DNA of 64,000 nucleotides from a gamma proteobacterium symbiont of Stewartia floridana (lineage in GTDB: Bacteria; Pseudomonadota; Gammaproteobacteria; Chromatiales; Chromatiaceae): positions 124,001 through 188,000 of the forward strand of contig NAUB01000020.1 in the NCBI GenBank assembly GCA_003676145.1. Reading direction: 5' to 3'. Position 1 is the stretch's first letter; the number at the start of each line of letters is the position of its first letter. A model generated the notes under the pieces. The model was not told the origin of the DNA and did not search any database. It saw nothing but the letters and a program-made list of their open reading frames with translations. Below, piece after piece: positions 53,754-62,726 of this stretch. The position numbers and the translations under genes were made by a program.

Positions 53754-55886
53754 ATGCCCCATGATATCGCTCAGCATAGCAATGACATTCGGGTCCTGTT
53801 GGTGGATGACGACCCGGACAGTGCCGAGGAGATGAAGGACCTGCTTCTACGAATGGATACCCAACGGAAGATCGAGCACAATACAGTCGAGCTGTTACGG
53901 GATGCCCTCGATGAGATCAGTCAAAGCCATTACGACCTGATCCTGCTCGACACCGGCCTGGCGGATATGCCCACACCCTCTGCCATTCGCTCTTTGCGTG
54001 ATGCCTTCTCCTACGCGCCGATCATTGCCACCATGAAATATGAAGATCCTGAACTGGCTGCCATGTGGGTTGGCGAGGGAGCTGACGAGTGTCTGTTTGT
54101 GGGGGAGATGGATGATGCCTCGCTGAAACGGGTGGTGGAATACGCAATCAAGCGATACCACACCTACAGCAACCTGCATCAACAGAGCCGTACTCACCAT
54201 GTACTCAATACCCTGTTGAGTCTATCCCTCAAAGATATTCCTTTCGAACAGCTGCTTGAAGAGTGCCTTGAGGTCATTCTATCCGCACAACTCACAGACA
54301 TGCTGCACCAAGGCGCAATCCTGGTATCCAACAGTGAGAGCAATCAGCTTTGGATGATGGCACACAGCAACCTCGATCCCGAAATCGTAGCTCTGTGCCA
54401 ACGAGTCGAATTCGGTCAGTGCCTTTGCGGTCGCGCTGCCGAGACGGGCGAGATCCAGTTTGCAGACTGTGTTGACGAACGTCATGAAAACCGAGTCGAT
54501 GGAATGGCACCCCATGGCCACTACATTGTGCCCATCCTCTCCCGGGGCGATGTTTTAGGGGTACTGACGCTCTATCTGAGAGAGGGGCATATACAGAATG
54601 ACGACGAAATGGTTTTCCTGCAAGGCGTTGCCGTTACCCTAGCCGGCATTATCGAACGTGCTCACACCAATGAACAGTTGGCACTGGCCCACCAGCAGAA
54701 CAGTCGTCTGCTCTCATCCCTGACCTCGATTCTGATTGGCATTGATGAGCAGCGGTGCATCAGCCACTGGAACGACAAGGCAAGCGAGACCTTTGGCCTG
54801 ACAGCGAAACAGGTACAGGATAAACCGATCGCCGAGTGTCCGATCGACTGGAACTGGCAACAGGTCTCAAACCAGATCGACGCCACCTTGAGCAGTTCAC
54901 AGAGAACCGATCGTTTTGAAGCACGCTTTAAACAACACAACGGCTCAAACCGTCTGCTTTCCATCAGCGTTACACCCTACAACGACAGCATAGGTCACAG
55001 CGACGGCTATCTTTTGATAGCAGATGATGTCACCGAGCAGAAGCAGTTGGAATCGGAGATGCAGCAGGCGCAAAAACTGCAATCCATCGGCCAACTGGCG
55101 GCAGGTATCGCGCACGAAATCAATACACCCATTCAGTATGTCGGTGACAATGTTCGTTTTCTGCGCGATGCGTTTGATGACATCTCGGAGATCATCGACA
55201 GTCAACACGATCTGGTCGAGCAGGCTCGTAGCAACAACATTGCAGTCGAGCAGATCGATAAACTGGACGAGCAGATCGACGAAGTGGATCTGGAGTACCT
55301 GCAGGAGGAGATCCCCAAATCGATTCAACAGACCCTCGATGGCGTTGAACGGGTCGCCACCATCGTCCGCGCCATGAAGGAGTTTTCCCATCCCGGCTCA
55401 GAAGAGAAGACACCTACCGACATCAATAAAGCGATCGAAAGCACGGTTACCGTTGCACGAAATGTCTGGAAATACCACGCGGAAGTATCGCTCGACCTGC
55501 AAGCCTCACTACCCCCTGTCCGGTGCATCCCCGGACCTGTTAATGAAGTCCTGTTGAACATCATTGTCAATGCCGCCCATGCCATCGCTGAAAAGGTTGG
55601 CGAGAGCGGCGAACTCGGCAACATCGATATTGCTACCGAAGCCGTAGAAGACTGGTGCGTCATCCGCATCAGGGATAGCGGCGCCGGCATCCCTGAAGAT
55701 GCGCGTAATCATGTTTTCGATCCTTTCTTCACCACCAAAGATGTCGGCAAGGGAACAGGTCAGGGCCTCTCTCTGAGTCATAAGATCATTGTCGAACAAC
55801 ACGATGGGGAGTTGAGTTTCGAGACAGAACTCGGTGTAGGCACCACCTTCATCATCAAGCTTCCGATCATAGGAGAGATGAATTGA
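53754..55886 (+). CDS. Receiver / GAF / PAS hybrid sensor histidine kinase
   Basis: 710 residues from the ATG at 53754. Order: receiver (about 10-130), GAF (about 155-305), PAS (about 315-430) and a histidine kinase core. The kinase H-box GIAHEINTPIQYV, N-box NIIVNAAHAI, and the later DSGAGIP, FDPFFTTK and GKGTGQGLSL are intact. The receiver has its Asp (LILLDTGLAD) but not the conserved Lys (ECLFVGEMD), so its phosphorylation behaviour is doubtful. No membrane segment: a soluble kinase. The stop overlaps the TTG start of the receiver-HDOD gene (TTGA), so the pair is surely coupled. Confidence 0.9.
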   Translation: MPHDIAQHSNDIRVLLVDDDPDSAEEMKDLLLRMDTQRKIEHNTVELLRDALDEISQSHYDLILLDTGLADMPTPSAIRSLRDAFSYAPIIATMKYEDPELAAMWVGEGADECLFVGEMDDASLKRVVEYAIKRYHTYSNLHQQSRTHHVLNTLLSLSLKDIPFEQLLEECLEVILSAQLTDMLHQGAILVSNSESNQLWMMAHSNLDPEIVALCQRVEFGQCLCGRAAETGEIQFADCVDERHENRVDGMAPHGHYIVPILSRGDVLGVLTLYLREGHIQNDDEMVFLQGVAVTLAGIIERAHTNEQLALAHQQNSRLLSSLTSILIGIDEQRCISHWNDKASETFGLTAKQVQDKPIAECPIDWNWQQVSNQIDATLSSSQRTDRFEARFKQHNGSNRLLSISVTPYNDSIGHSDGYLLIADDVTEQKQLESEMQQAQKLQSIGQLAAGIAHEINTPIQYVGDNVRFLRDAFDDISEIIDSQHDLVEQARSNNIAVEQIDKLDEQIDEVDLEYLQEEIPKSIQQTLDGVERVATIVRAMKEFSHPGSEEKTPTDINKAIESTVTVARNVWKYHAEVSLDLQASLPPVRCIPGPVNEVLLNIIVNAAHAIAEKVGESGELGNIDIATEAVEDWCVIRIRDSGAGIPEDARNHVFDPFFTTKDVGKGTGQGLSLSHKIIVEQHDGELSFETELGVGTTFIIKLPIIGEMN

Positions 55887-57097
55887 GCCAATCAGAAGAT
55901 AAAAAACGAATTCTCTTTGTTGACGACGAAAGCAACATTCTCTCCGGACTCAGACGCAGTCTGCGGGCCTATCGAAAGCAGTGGGATATGCTGTTCGTCG
56001 ACAGCGGCCCGGAGGCTTTGAGCAAGGCTGATGAGACCCACATCGATGCGGTGATTACCGACATGCGGATGCCTGGTATGGATGGGGCACAGTTGTTGGA
56101 TGCAATTGCGCAGCACCACCCGCATGTGGTGCGTATCGTTCTCTCGGGTCAATCCGATCAGGAGACGGTGATGAAGACGGTGGGCCCTGCCCACCAGTAC
56201 CTGAACAAGCCCTGTGAGGTGGAAGTACTCAAGGCAACTTTGGTACGAGCCTTCTCACTACGCGACCTGTTGGGTCAGAGTGAACTCAAGTCACTGATCT
56301 CAGGCATGCGCGCACTACCCAGTCTGCCGACCATATACAACGAACTGGTCAGCCTGATCCAGGATCCCAACGCAGCCGTTGCCGATATCGGCAGACTGAT
56401 TGCCAAAGACCCGGCGATGACGGTAAAAACCCTGCAGCTGGTCAACTCAGCCTTTTTCGGACTAGGCCGGCACATCTCCAACCCGGTCGACGCAGCCTCC
56501 CTGCTCGGCATGGAGATCCTCAAACCCCTGGTACTCTCCATCGGCATCTTCCAACAGTTTGAGGAGGAAAAGCTCGCGACAAAAGATTTCTCTCTGGATT
56601 CACTCTGGAATCACAGCATGCAGGTCGGCTCCCTTGCGAAACAGATTGCCAATCAGGAAGGCATGGATAAAACCGCCATCGAGGATTGCCTGCTTGCCGG
56701 CATGCTGCACGATATTGGCAAACTGATTCTGGCGCTTAACATACCTGATCGATACAGCGAACTGGATACAGCGCTTGCCGATAAACAACAATCCCGATCC
56801 TCTATGGAACAGGAGATCTTCGGCACCACTCATGGTGCGGTAGGTGCCTACCTCCTGGGTCTTTGGGGATTACCTGAATCGGTGGTTGAGGCAGTCGCGA
56901 TGCATAATCAACCCGAATTACAGGCAGAGAAGGTGTTCAGTCCCCTGAGTGTAGTGCACGTTGCCAATGGACTGGTTCATGAGCAGACAGGTGATGTTTC
57001 GACGACACCACTGCTGGACAATGATTACCTGCAGACGATCGGCATTTCGGATCGACTCGAAACCTGGCAGTCGTTGATCAGGGATAGTGATACTTAG
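55883..57097 (+). CDS. Receiver-HDOD response regulator
   Basis: 404 residues from a TTG start (GGAGAG five to six bases upstream), overlapping the kinase gene. The receiver is complete: Asp-Asp in FVDDES, phosphoacceptor in VITDMRMPGMDG, Ser in VLSGQSD, and Lys in YLNKPCE. An HDOD domain follows (about 135-330): ALPSLPTIYNELVSL, AMTVKTLQLVNSAFFGLG, and GMLHDIGKLILAL. It is the probable phosphoryl target of the adjacent kinase. Output of HDOD domains is not enzymatically defined. Confidence 0.9.
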   Translation: MSQSEDKKRILFVDDESNILSGLRRSLRAYRKQWDMLFVDSGPEALSKADETHIDAVITDMRMPGMDGAQLLDAIAQHHPHVVRIVLSGQSDQETVMKTVGPAHQYLNKPCEVEVLKATLVRAFSLRDLLGQSELKSLISGMRALPSLPTIYNELVSLIQDPNAAVADIGRLIAKDPAMTVKTLQLVNSAFFGLGRHISNPVDAASLLGMEILKPLVLSIGIFQQFEEEKLATKDFSLDSLWNHSMQVGSLAKQIANQEGMDKTAIEDCLLAGMLHDIGKLILALNIPDRYSELDTALADKQQSRSSMEQEIFGTTHGAVGAYLLGLWGLPESVVEAVAMHNQPELQAEKVFSPLSVVHVANGLVHEQTGDVSTTPLLDNDYLQTIGISDRLETWQSLIRDSDT

Positions 57098-57230
57098 ATC
57101 GTACTGGAGTATATCAATCCATTGGGTTTTACAACATGAGCTGTCTGATCAAACTCAACAAAACACAACATAAAAGTATGCTTTAACATAACGCCACCAC
57201 TCTCCGATCCGTTTTATTTCCATCTCACCC

Positions 57231-57255
57231 CGGGAAGTAATCATATTACTTCCCG
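57231..57255. repeat. Perfect eleven-base hairpin after the HDOD gene
   Basis: CGGGAAGTAAT and its exact complement ATTACTTCCCG flank a three-base loop (CAT). It is 133 bases after the receiver-HDOD stop and 95 bases before the PP2C start. There is no T-run, so it may be a weak terminator or a binding site. Confidence 0.5.
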
Positions 57256-57350
57256 CGCATTCAGCCACTTACCCATCCAGCAACCCTTAATGCATAAACT
57301 GGCATGCAATCTGAATAACAAAACTCGAGTACAAATTAGAGGCAATCGTA

Positions 57351-58082
57351 ATGCTCGATGCAGCAGGATACAGCCATATCGGCAATAGAGAGAACAATCA
57401 GGATGCGTTTCTTATCAACAACAGACTCGGTTTATATCTCGTGGCCGATGGTGTCGGAGGCCATCGAGCCGGTGAAATTGCCTCTGAGTTGACCTGCCAG
57501 ATCATCAATCAACGAATCGCTGCAGGCACCAATCTGGTCGACGCAATTCATCAGAGTCATAACAGCATTCTGGATGTTGCAAACAACTCCGGCCGTACAG
57601 GCATGGCATCTACGGTCGTGGCACTTAAGGTAGAACGAGACAACTGCATGCTTGCCTGGGTTGGCGACAGTCGTGGTTATTTGTGGCAAGGAGATCTACG
57701 GATGCTGACCCGGGATCATACAAGAATCCAGGCACTGCTTGATATCGGTCTGATCTCTGCAGCGGATGCACGCACACACCCGGAAAAAGGTGTATTGACT
57801 CAGGCACTCGGCATACCCGATCGACCAATAAGCGTCGACAGACTCGAAATTCATTTAGCGATTGGAGAGACCCTAATGATGTGCACTGACGGTATCTACG
57901 ATGTAGTCCCCGAAGCGACCATCAACGATATGCTGTCAAAACAGGAGAATGCAACCATAACCGCCAGGTCAATTGTCGAGTATGCGGTTGCTCAGGGTGC
58001 ACAGGATAATTGTACCTGCCTCATTTTACGTAAAGTTGCAGAACCATCAGACGACGATAGAACCGCCGTATTGCAGCTTTAG
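57351..58082 (+). CDS. PP2C-family serine/threonine phosphatase
   Basis: 243 residues, soluble. The metal-binding motifs are all visible: RENNQDA (13-19), VADGVGGHRAGE (31-42), GMASTVVAL, WVGDSRGYL, CTDGIYDVV and QDNCTCLIL. These are the bacterial PP2C/Stp-type enzymes that remove phosphate from Ser/Thr, often with an STPK partner or a type VI secretion system; neither is in view. It follows the kinase/HDOD pair on the same strand after 253 bases that include a hairpin, so joint regulation is possible. Confidence 0.92.
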   Translation: MLDAAGYSHIGNRENNQDAFLINNRLGLYLVADGVGGHRAGEIASELTCQIINQRIAAGTNLVDAIHQSHNSILDVANNSGRTGMASTVVALKVERDNCMLAWVGDSRGYLWQGDLRMLTRDHTRIQALLDIGLISAADARTHPEKGVLTQALGIPDRPISVDRLEIHLAIGETLMMCTDGIYDVVPEATINDMLSKQENATITARSIVEYAVAQGAQDNCTCLILRKVAEPSDDDRTAVLQL

Positions 58083-58134
58083 ATCAACCCAGCAGTTCGA
58101 CCTGCCTTTTATGGCAGAATTTGTTGTAAGTTAA

Positions 58135-59889
58135 TCAGGTATTCGGCGACCATCGGTAACTCACGGAGAAGTGGATACCCTCGTCCTGCAGGTCGTGCTC
58201 CTGGCCTGCCTGATAGTCGTCGTCCTTAAGCTGCTTGCCATAGAACAACTCCATGTAGAGGTCATCCATGGGTCTTGCCGTCAGACCGACACCAATACTG
58301 GTCAAAGTGGCTGCACTATGGGTGGTTAGATTGTCGTCCCTATCCCAACTGCGACCATAATCAAAAAACGGGATCGCTGTCAGCTCCCAGCCTGACCATT
58401 CAGGATTATCCCTGAGCAGTGGCACACGCCACTCCAGATTGGCATAAGCACCACTATCCCGCAGCAGGGCATTTTCTCTGAAACCCCGCACGGTATGTTT
58501 GCCGCCAATTGCAAACTTGTCGACCGACAGCAGAGGATCACGCGACTGCTGCCAGGCCAGATTCACCAATACCTGGCTATCCAATAGCGTGAGTCGGTTT
58601 GCCCACTGCGCCTGGGTTAAGAAGATGGTGAAACGGGAATCCGGAATTTCAGCACCGGTATCCAGCTCTCTGGTTGCAGCACCCTCTTCAATCATCGTCG
58701 AACCCAGCCAGTCGACGCCACGTCTCACGGTGGCGCGCAGTGCCAACAATTGGCTATCCCAGCGCTCTACCCACTCAACACCCAGACGAACACTCGCAGA
58801 GACTGTTTCACCTTGCTGCGCACCTGAAGAGAATGAGTAGGGCTGATCGAGCAGTTCGGTTTCACTGTAGGCATATTCGATGCCTGAAAGCAGCGATACT
58901 TTGCGATCCAGGGTGTCGATGAAATGGTAACCAAGTGACACAGCTGCATTTTCTGTATCGCCCTCAATGTCCAGATCATCGAAAGGACGTTCCACTACCT
59001 CAGAGGTACCTCGCTCATAGTGAATACCGAAACTCATCAAATCTTCCCAGAAAGGCAGTCGATAACTCACAAAGGCTTTTCGCAATCCTTCGGTTGCCGC
59101 CAGCGAGAAGCGCAGCTCATCCCGATGACCGGATAGATTCAGATGTTCAAGTATCAGACTGCCCCGCTCCGCCCCAACACTTGGGGACTCATGATTATCC
59201 AAACTGGTTGTCACACTGAAAGGATTGTTCTCCTCGACTTTCAACCCCAACCTGGCCTCACCAATCTTCTCTGCGGGTAGCAGACGACCATCCACTCTGC
59301 GGATCAAGGGGTTGATCTCCAAGCGACGAATTCCAGCCTCTATGTCACCAAGAGATAAAGGCGCAGAGACTTCTCTAGCGATTTGCCTGGCGATATAGTT
59401 TTCATCCAGCGTACTTTCCTGTTCCAGGAACACCTCAACAAGCTTGCCTTCCATTACCTGCAAGAGCAGTACACCATCTACAGGAGCCTGCTCCGGTATT
59501 ACCACCCCGGAATTGATGTAGCCACGATTGACATACAACATGGTGAGCTTCTGACGCAGGCTTTGCAGCTCTTGCGTATTGAGATCCTTTTGAATATAGG
59601 GCGCAACAACTGCCTTAACCTCTTCTTCGGTTAATACCGTATTACCCCGCAACACCACTGTCTTGAGTCGTAAAAGCGGTTTTTTGATAACACTTTTTTG
59701 ACTGGATTCTGGCAGCTTCAAAGGCGGCAGTACCTGCGATGCGCCCGGGTCAGGGCTTGACTCAGCACCACCGCCAAACTGGGGTTCCAGATCAAATGAA
59801 GGTTCTGCTGCATAGATGGGCATGCAGACAACACCAAGCAGGCAGAATACCAATGCCCACTGAAAACCATCTCGTTGCCGCTGGCTCAT
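58135..59889 (-). CDS. Two-partner secretion outer-membrane transporter TpsB (ShlB/FhaC/HecB family)
   Basis: 584 residues. A signal peptide (about 1-27) is followed by a proline-rich linker, a POTRA domain (TVVLRGNTVLTEEEVKAVVAPY) and a second POTRA, and a 16-strand-type barrel ending in YRWSPNT. Conserved parts include NPLIRRVDGRLLPAEKIGEA and the internal strand-loop RGFRENALLRDSGAY. The start overlaps the TpsA stop by four bases (ATGA). It exports the adjacent TpsA through the outer membrane. Confidence 0.94.
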   Translation of the reverse strand: MSQRQRDGFQWALVFCLLGVVCMPIYAAEPSFDLEPQFGGGAESSPDPGASQVLPPLKLPESSQKSVIKKPLLRLKTVVLRGNTVLTEEEVKAVVAPYIQKDLNTQELQSLRQKLTMLYVNRGYINSGVVIPEQAPVDGVLLLQVMEGKLVEVFLEQESTLDENYIARQIAREVSAPLSLGDIEAGIRRLEINPLIRRVDGRLLPAEKIGEARLGLKVEENNPFSVTTSLDNHESPSVGAERGSLILEHLNLSGHRDELRFSLAATEGLRKAFVSYRLPFWEDLMSFGIHYERGTSEVVERPFDDLDIEGDTENAAVSLGYHFIDTLDRKVSLLSGIEYAYSETELLDQPYSFSSGAQQGETVSASVRLGVEWVERWDSQLLALRATVRRGVDWLGSTMIEEGAATRELDTGAEIPDSRFTIFLTQAQWANRLTLLDSQVLVNLAWQQSRDPLLSVDKFAIGGKHTVRGFRENALLRDSGAYANLEWRVPLLRDNPEWSGWELTAIPFFDYGRSWDRDDNLTTHSAATLTSIGVGLTARPMDDLYMELFYGKQLKDDDYQAGQEHDLQDEGIHFSVSYRWSPNT

Positions 59890-62726
59890 GGCTTACACCT
59901 CAATTTAACCAACGCCAACTGCATCGGTATGGACTCCAGTGGTGTAACGGCCGAGGAGTTCTCCTCAGGTGGTGGTTCCATGGAGGGGGGTGACGTTGAG
60001 GGGAAGTAACCATCCGGCGCAATCTGCCGATCACTCACTGGTACCAGAACCAGACTGCTTCGTTCATCGGAACTGCGGTCGCACACATTCTGAATCAGAC
60101 TTGACTGATCGAGCATCGGTACATCCAGCTCCAGAATTGCTGCGCTGATATCCTGTTCTGGCGCGTTTATCTCCAGCGCACCGGCTTCACCCGACTGAGA
60201 AGTTACAAGAAAGACCGAGCCAGTATCCCGAATAAAGGAGTCGCTATTGATATTGATACGGCCACCATTGCCCTGATTGGCGCTTGCACTCAGCGCAGAG
60301 CTCCTCACCACAATCACATCTGCAGGATTGCCTGGATCACCTAATGTAATGGAGCCACCATTACCCTGCGCATCGGAAGAGAACGAATCGGCGAAGAGAA
60401 AGACAATATTTCCCGTATCACCATTTAAAATAATCTCCTGGCTGTGGATATCGATATCGCCGCCACCGGCATTCACAGAGGCACTTTCAATACGACTGTC
60501 GCGTATATAGAAGCGGTTTCCCTGCATCACAATGGTACCGGCGTCACCACTACCCAATGAGGTCGTTTGCAGCGTTGCATCATCCAGGATTTCAATATTG
60601 TCGGCAGAAAACTGAATATTACCGGCATCACTGCTGCCGCTGGAGTTTGTCAGTACCAGCGCCTCCTCACCCTGCAACAGCAGATCACTGGCAGCGTTAA
60701 TAACAATGTCACCAGCCTGACCACTGGCAGTGCTGGCGCTTTGTATATTGGCATTGGTGAGATTGATACTTCCCCCTGAGGCGAGTTGAATACGACCCGC
60801 AGGCGCAGCACCACGGGAATTGCTCTGCAGGAGACTGCTCACAACCTGAATCTCATTATCTGCCTGAATCGATATGACTGCAGGTGAGTCAGTGACATCA
60901 ATACTGCTGGTGGTGGTAAACAGATTTGCATCGTCCAGCGTGATGTTTGTTGCCGCCATCTCAACACTGCCGGCGCTGCCATTTATGTCACTGGCGCTAG
61001 AGATATCGGTGGAAACTGCAACCAGATCATTCGCTGCATCGAGGTTGACCGTTCCCGCCTGGCCGCTGCCAAAGCTCGATGAAAAAAGTTGGGTACGCCT
61101 GGAATCACCTGCAATGACCAGATTTTCAGCGCTAACTTCGATATCTCCCGCATCGCCTGCTGCGGTTGTGAGTGTATTCAGCAGATGATTTCCAGCGAAC
61201 ACAATCGTGCCATCGGCGGTAATTCGTATATCGCCACTCTGTTCGGCTCCTGCCGTATTGGTTTCGATCGAAGACCCACCCACAGCACTACTGACGAAAC
61301 TGATATCGCTTTCTGCACGAATCACAATATCACCACCTGCCCCGGTATCATTGCTGACGCTTGATAGTGAGGTATCGAATAACTGGGCTCCACCACTGCC
61401 AACATCCAACTCCACACTACCCGGATTGGCGCTGGTATTGGTACCAATACTGATCACCCCCGAGTTCTGCAGTAATAACTGATCCGCTTGCAGTGTGACA
61501 TCACCTGAGTTACCAAGCGGAATACCGAAGTTATCCACCTGGCTACCGAGCAGACTGCTGTTACTGGAAATGGCTGCGGCAGAAATCACCAACGAACCGG
61601 CTTCTGTGGTAGTGACAGTAGCGGTTTTAAGCGCCGTGTTGGTCAGGCTCACACTCTGCACCGCATCGATCGTGATATCGGAAGTCGCGTTGTTGGACTG
61701 AGTCTGAACAAAAGAGTTTTCAATCGTCACCGCCCCGCCCGACAGCAGCAACTCAGATGGTAGGGACAGCCCCGAATCCGTCACCAGTATATTACTGTTA
61801 AGTATCTGAATATCACTGCCGGTTAACAGACCAGGCGTGGCTGATGGGGAGTCCAGATTGAGTCCGTCACCCGCAGCCATGGCATATACACCCAGCCTGA
61901 AAGCCTGGATCTGGCTGCTTTCGGTTGGCGCGAAGAAACTGTTCGGGTCAAAGGCGCCAACCTGATCACCGGTTATCCTCACACCCGGTTGCGAACCATC
62001 CACACTGCTTCCCACCAGAATCATATCGGAAAGAAACAGAGGAGTATTTTGATCCGTAGGATCATCGATCTGAATCTCTATCCCACCGGATGTGACCGTC
62101 TCGGGTAAACTTTGATCAACCAGAAAACCGAACGCCACCGGGTTGGCCACCGACAAAGTGGATGATCGGCTCACCTCGTGGGAGTAGAAGGCATCACCAT
62201 TGGCAAAGTCGATCTGATTGGCGGTTGAAAGCCTGAAGCTGCTATTGGCATCAAACACCGCTCCATCCTGAATCATTATGCCATTCGGATTGATCAGCCA
62301 TAACACCGCACTGGTTGGCAATTGACTGCCATTCAACTGTTGACGAACCGCAACACTTCCCTGGATCTGAGTCGATGTATTACCTGATACACGCCCAATG
62401 ATGTTCTGCACCCCATTTGTGCTGTGAGAAAAGGTTGCCGATTCGCCACTATTGACATTCAGGGTCTGAAAACTCTGAAACAGGTTGTTACCGCTGAGCT
62501 GCCCATCCGCCTCAGAGATTTCAAAATCACCTGAACGGGTGGTACCGGATGCCACAGAACCTATGCTGCCATCAAACACCACTTCCGCATGACTTGCCGT
62601 GATGTAAAAGAGAGAGCAGAGTAAAGCAATCCGGGAACATTTATGAATGCGCACTGGATCGATCCAATCAGTCACATGAAATAGAGTAACATCTGGATCT
62701 GCTTGTATTGAATGCAAACGGCTCAT
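59886..62726 (-). CDS. Two-partner secretion exoprotein TpsA, filamentous haemagglutinin type
   Basis: 946 residues from the ATG at 62726 (GGAG seven bases upstream). The N-terminus is long, with a hydrophobic signal core (CSRIALLCSLFYITASHA). The TPS domain follows (about 48-175): FDGSIGSVASGTTRSGDFEI, SFQTLNVNSGESATFSH and LWLINPNGIMIQDGAVF, the signature of filamentous haemagglutinin exoproteins. Thereafter the protein is made of beta-helix repeats with SGQAGDIVIN-like units and contains few Cys. The C-terminus has a Cys-containing VCDRSSDERSSLV block and a proline-rich tail, as in many TpsA proteins. It overlaps the CHAT gene stop by four bases (ATGA). It is likely secreted or kept at the surface by TpsB; its target is unknown. 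Confidence 0.92.
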   Translation of the reverse strand: MSRLHSIQADPDVTLFHVTDWIDPVRIHKCSRIALLCSLFYITASHAEVVFDGSIGSVASGTTRSGDFEISEADGQLSGNNLFQSFQTLNVNSGESATFSHSTNGVQNIIGRVSGNTSTQIQGSVAVRQQLNGSQLPTSAVLWLINPNGIMIQDGAVFDANSSFRLSTANQIDFANGDAFYSHEVSRSSTLSVANPVAFGFLVDQSLPETVTSGGIEIQIDDPTDQNTPLFLSDMILVGSSVDGSQPGVRITGDQVGAFDPNSFFAPTESSQIQAFRLGVYAMAAGDGLNLDSPSATPGLLTGSDIQILNSNILVTDSGLSLPSELLLSGGAVTIENSFVQTQSNNATSDITIDAVQSVSLTNTALKTATVTTTEAGSLVISAAAISSNSSLLGSQVDNFGIPLGNSGDVTLQADQLLLQNSGVISIGTNTSANPGSVELDVGSGGAQLFDTSLSSVSNDTGAGGDIVIRAESDISFVSSAVGGSSIETNTAGAEQSGDIRITADGTIVFAGNHLLNTLTTAAGDAGDIEVSAENLVIAGDSRRTQLFSSSFGSGQAGTVNLDAANDLVAVSTDISSASDINGSAGSVEMAATNITLDDANLFTTTSSIDVTDSPAVISIQADNEIQVVSSLLQSNSRGAAPAGRIQLASGGSINLTNANIQSASTASGQAGDIVINAASDLLLQGEEALVLTNSSGSSDAGNIQFSADNIEILDDATLQTTSLGSGDAGTIVMQGNRFYIRDSRIESASVNAGGGDIDIHSQEIILNGDTGNIVFLFADSFSSDAQGNGGSITLGDPGNPADVIVVRSSALSASANQGNGGRININSDSFIRDTGSVFLVTSQSGEAGALEINAPEQDISAAILELDVPMLDQSSLIQNVCDRSSDERSSLVLVPVSDRQIAPDGYFPSTSPPSMEPPPEENSSAVTPLESIPMQLALVKLRCKP

